Below, in pieces: positions 61,026-64,000 of a stretch of 64,000 nucleotides of DNA (the stretch's first letter is position 1; each line of letters opens with the position of its first letter). The stretch is taken from assembly GCA_009667805.1 (NCBI GenBank), contig CM019067.1:64400637-64464636 (forward strand), given 5' to 3'. The translations under genes were made by a program, and so were the position numbers. The notes under the pieces are model-generated. The model searched no databases. It was not told the DNA's origin and saw only the letters and a list, made by a program, of their open reading frames with translations. The stretch is from Leptobrachium leishanense. Its lineage: Eukaryota; Chordata; Amphibia; Anura; Megophryidae.

Positions 61026-61472
61026 TATATATAATAGATTATAAAATTTTATAATTATTATATATATATAAGCGGATTGTTGGTTCTTAGAAGAACCGTT
61101 GGGTTTCACAAGAAAATACAAATAAACACCTAAATCTCTCTAAATCCCTCTAAACCTGCCTCAATTCTTCTAAATCTCCCTAAAATCTCTCTAAATCTGC
61201 CTCAATTTTTCTAATCTCACTAAATCTCACTAAAATCTCTAACCTGTCAAATCTGATGTCTCTCTCTCGCTCACCAAAACACAAGTGAGGAGAGGGAGGG
61301 AGAATCACAGAGGTCAGAGCCAATATTTACAAAATATTGGCCTGACCTGACAAATTAGAAATTTTATTTTGATTTTTTCTAACTTCTGATTGGATGTTGC
61401 TAGCCTGCCTCTCTGATGAGGCAGGCTAGGAACATCCCACTCAGCCCCAAGATGACCCTGCCCTTAGAACCC

Positions 61473-61918
61473 TAACCCTACCCCTGACCCTGCCCTTAGA
61501 ACCCTAACCCTACCCCTAACCCTACCCCTACCCCTACCCCTAACCCTACCCCTACCCCTAACCCTACCCCTAACCCTACCCCTAACCCTAACCCTAACCC
61601 TACCCTACCCCTACCCCTACCCCTACCCCTAACCCTACCCCTACCCCTACCCCTACCCCTACCCCTAACCCTAACCCTAACCCTACCCTACCCCTAACCC
61701 TACCCTAACCCTACCCCTAACCCTACCCCAACCCTACCCCTAACCCTACCCCTAACCCTACCCCTAACCCTACCCCTAACCCTACCCCTAACCCTACCCC
61801 TAACCCTACCCCTAACCCTACCCCTAACCCTACCCCTAACCCTACCCCTACCCCTAACCCTACCCCTAACCCTACCCCTAACCCTACCCCTAACCCTAAC
61901 CCTAACCCTAACCCTAAC
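61473..61918. repeat. Interstitial telomere-like array (CCCTAA / CCCCTA)
   Basis: About 446 bp of CCCTAA mixed with CCCCTA in several phases, with a run of the alternating 12-mer CCCTAACCCCTA at about 61730-61850 and pure CCCTAA at the right edge. It lies inside the piggyBac-like element, so it is not a chromosome end. Confidence 0.93.
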
Positions 61919-62010
61919 TGTCAGTTTATTTTATTTATTTTTCTTTTTTTACACACTTTTTTTTTACTTTTTTTTTACTTTTTTTTACACTTTTTTTTCA
62001 CTTTTTTTTA

Positions 62011-62507
62011 CTCTGCTGGGTGCCTTGATCCCTCGAGGCACCCAGCAGAGCACCTGATCACTGAAGTGATCGATTTTGTACTGAGTGCCACGATACCTCG
62101 TGGCACTCAGTACTTCCTGCCGCTACCGGAAGTGATCGCTCGGGGGGAGCGATCACGGACGGACCGGCGGCAGGTAAGTATATTACAAGGATGCCTCGAT
62201 GTCGAGGCATCCTTGTAATATGCTCAGAGCAGCTGGAAGCGATCCGATCGCTTCCAGCGCTCTGTAGAAGTGCCGGGCACCTCCTCCGGTGCAACCGGAT
62301 GTAGATCGCTCCCGGGGAGCGATCACATGGTGCCCCGGCACTTCTAACGGCCATTGCACGGATGCCTGGACTCCCAGGCATCCTGCAATGGCGTTTGAGC
62401 TGCTGGAAGCGATCCGATCGCTTCCAGCAGCTCAAAAACGGCAGGACGTACCATGTACGTCAGCGGGTCTAAGAGAGACCCGCTGCAATGACGTACATGG
62501 TACGTCC
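62011..62507. repeat. Serial hairpin array at the piggyBac right end
   Basis: Consecutive inverted repeats: 62011-62050, 62078-62113, 62132-62156, 62180-62221, 62225-62264, 62267-62345 (with smaller ones inside), 62349-62392, 62394-62436 and 62444-62507. Hairpins at 62225 and 62394 share the stem GCTGGAAGCGATC. Confidence 0.85.
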
Positions 62508-62578
62508 GCGGTCGGGAAGGGGTTAAGTTCTGCCCTGCATCCTGCATAACCTGGACTTATTATTTATCTGAATCCTAC

Positions 62579-62584
62579 AATAAA
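62579..62584 (+). terminator. LTR polyadenylation signal
   Basis: AATAAA near the 3' end of the interrupted LTR, about 80 bases before its apparent end, as expected for an LTR. Confidence 0.55.
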
Positions 62585-62666
62585 CCCCTGTTTTCCCTAA
62601 CCTGGTCTCCGTGTGTCACTGCATCCTGGGTTCGGAATCTTACCTGTCACGCTGGTACCTTACAGA

Positions 62667-63130
62667 ATGCAGAAGCCCAAACCCACCGAACCCGCAGTGA
62701 CACAGGCTATAATGGAGCTATTTCAAAAATCCTTCCAAGAGTTAATCGCCCACCTGATAGAATTCCTTTCAAGTCTGCTGCAAAGAAAAGGGGCCCCTTC
62801 TGCTAAAGTGTGCGTTCCTGAAGCAAGAAAAATGCAAGGACCCTTATCCGCAGAGGAGCGTGCCCGAAGAATAGCGGCAGACCTCTGTATCTATTGTGGA
62901 AATTCCGGCCACTGGTCTCCATTTGCCCAGTGCGGCCCCCCAAAAGATTTACTCCTGAGGAGTCGTTGCCAAAATTAACTTTGGCAAGAAGGTATGCTCC
63001 AAAAAAATCCTCGGTGCCTAAAACCACTCCGGCATCAAGGACTGCTCCCCTATCAAAGACTGATCAGGCACCCCTACCCCATGTCCAATCGATGCCAACA
63101 CCGGTGCCCTCACCAACACCGGTAACTTAG
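62667..63130 (+). pseudogene. Gag-like frame with CCHC zinc knuckle, frameshifted
   Basis: Starts MQKPKPTEPAVTQAIMELFQ directly after the LTR. Shows MQGPLSAEERARRIAADLCI and a zinc knuckle YCGNSGH, as in vertebrate Ty3/Gypsy Gag. The frame from 62667 stops at 62978. The expected CPVRPPK that follows the knuckle appears in another frame from about 62918, so one base appears to be missing inside the knuckle. The usual capsid region (several hundred residues) is largely absent between residues 1 and 60, so this copy is probably internally deleted. The element's Pol is not in the window. Confidence 0.65.
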
Positions 63131-64000
63131 CCCTTTGAACCCCAGGTAAATGGATCTGAGGACGTTACTGAACTCATGGACGTCGAGCAAGTATATCCAG
63201 AGCCTACTGCGTTCATAGAGCATGATCCAGCTGAACCAATGGATATAATGTCTCTCTGTGCCAAGACCGTGAACCCGTTGCCGGACTTCACTGCAGGTAG
63301 TGCTCAGTGCCGCCCTCATGGTTCTCTGGGACTAGGTGTCTCTGCTGATCAGGACACTTGTGACCCAGCTCCCCCCACAGAAACCCCGGGGGTCGAGCGA
63401 GGAGACCTTGAGGTGCCACTACCAAAACAGAAGTGCCGCTCACCACGGAAGCCGCGGTTCAGACTGATGAGATTGTCTTGAACCAGTCTACAGTATCTGC
63501 AGAGACTGCCCACACCATTGCCACCCTCCAACGGCAGGTGAAGACCTTTGCTCAAGCGATGGAAGGAATCCGGCGCAACGTGGCATCTCAGCAGAACAAC
63601 ATGGTGCCAACATCGGATCCCACAGAATGCCATACCGTGAACCCACCATTGCCAGGTACGACATACCCAACAAAGCCAGTAGCGCCGCAACTGTGGTCCC
63701 TGTATGCAGCAACTCGGATGTTGGTTGGGAAACCACGGACTCTGAGGCTGACAACCAACCACAGACTGCACGGCGTAGTCAAGGGCCACCTGGTCAACGT
63801 CGTACCCACCTGGATGCCTTGTTGCCTGAACCATCCAAGAATCCAGCGACCTATCTTTGTGCCTCAATCACTTCCAAAGGTGTCTCTGGAATGTCAAAGG
63901 TGGACTCTCCCATTACCCATAGCAAAAAAACCAAGTTTCAACCCGGTTTGACTGCTGAACCAGACCCCAGCACCAACAAACGTACCAGTCTTATTCCAAG
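63131..64000 (+). other. Internal retrotransposon sequence, frames of unknown product
   Basis: Two plus-strand frames (63176-63481 and 63433-63951) overlap out of register. The second has TLQRQVKTFAQAMEGIRRNV, possibly a helical Gag-type segment. No protease, reverse transcriptase or integrase motif is seen before the window ends. Assignment to the retrotransposon is by position only. Confidence 0.35.

Larger units (their letters stand above)
57571..62522 (-). mobile_element. piggyBac-like element, 4.95 kb, TTAA-flanked
   Basis: TTAA on both sides (57567-57570, 62523-62526). Ends CCCCTTAGTGACCGGGCGG and the inward-read CCCCTTCCCGACCGCGG. On the minus strand it keeps the N-terminal part of a piggyBac transposase (60340-61025). 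Between the transposase and the left end is an array of about 390 bp repeats. Right of the transposase lie a telomere-like array and a hairpin array. It is interrupted by 59759-60207. Confidence 0.85.
57037..64000 (+). mobile_element. Ty3/Gypsy-type LTR retrotransposon, 5' part, runs off the window
   Basis: The LTR starts TGTCAGGACCCC at 57037 and is interrupted at a TTAA (57567) by the 4.95 kb piggyBac-like element. It resumes at 62523 and appears to end near 62664 (GGTACCTTACA). Without the insertion it would be about 670 bp. It contains an ACTTAAGGG box near 57230 and a polyadenylation signal at 62579. A Gag-like reading frame follows directly. The 3' LTR lies beyond the window, so the call rests on the LTR signals and Gag motif. 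Confidence 0.7.

Noticed and set aside
61473..61918. True chromosome end
   Set aside because: Transposon and retrotransposon sequence continues on both sides, and the unit is mixed with CCCCTA.

Overview
This is vertebrate nuclear DNA, almost certainly from a frog or another amphibian with a repeat-rich genome. The single host gene is copine-3 (cpne3) on the minus strand. It has 15 coding exons from 56931 down to 21173, all with GT-AG junctions and in-frame phases, and encodes 534 residues. The exons total under 2 percent of the window. The rest is mostly transposon-derived. Tc1, hAT, TTAA-flanked piggyBac-like and TTA-flanked Harbinger-like elements, together with tRNA-derived SINEs and a recurrent frog repeat of the 'catagttacatag' type, point to an anuran. 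The species cannot be read from the sequence.

Layout: 1-21172 lies downstream of cpne3. It holds a Harbinger-like pair (727-1190, 2128-2576), a TTAA element made of serial hairpins (2616-3816), a Tc1 remnant (4671-5214), a nearly intact Tc1 (7200-8636), two hAT elements (14205-17283, 17594-18330) and several tandem arrays. The region 21173-56931 is cpne3. Its introns hold a 955 bp hAT foldback (26582-27536), a 4.6 kb hAT with a decayed transposase (31486-36097), hAT elements carrying a shared minisatellite module (23253-24586, 41884-42936), a mariner-type element with the same minisatellite (52505-54001) and many short MITEs. The region 57037-64000 is the start of a Ty3/Gypsy-type LTR retrotransposon on the plus strand. 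Its LTR is split by a 4.95 kb piggyBac-like element (57571-62522), which is itself split by a Harbinger-like element (59759-60207).

The most unusual signals are: (1) one minisatellite unit, in two cases with its palindromic neighbour, carried inside transposons with unrelated termini; (2) two TTAA elements built from runs of consecutive hairpins; (3) an internal telomere-like array inside the split piggyBac-like element; (4) a hAT foldback whose arms match better inside than at the tips; (5) coding exons of cpne3 closely flanked by insertions, exon 11 having one on each side within about 100 bases. Boundaries given for elements with target-site duplications were read base by base. Those marked approximate were not. 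No computed alignment or database search supports any call.
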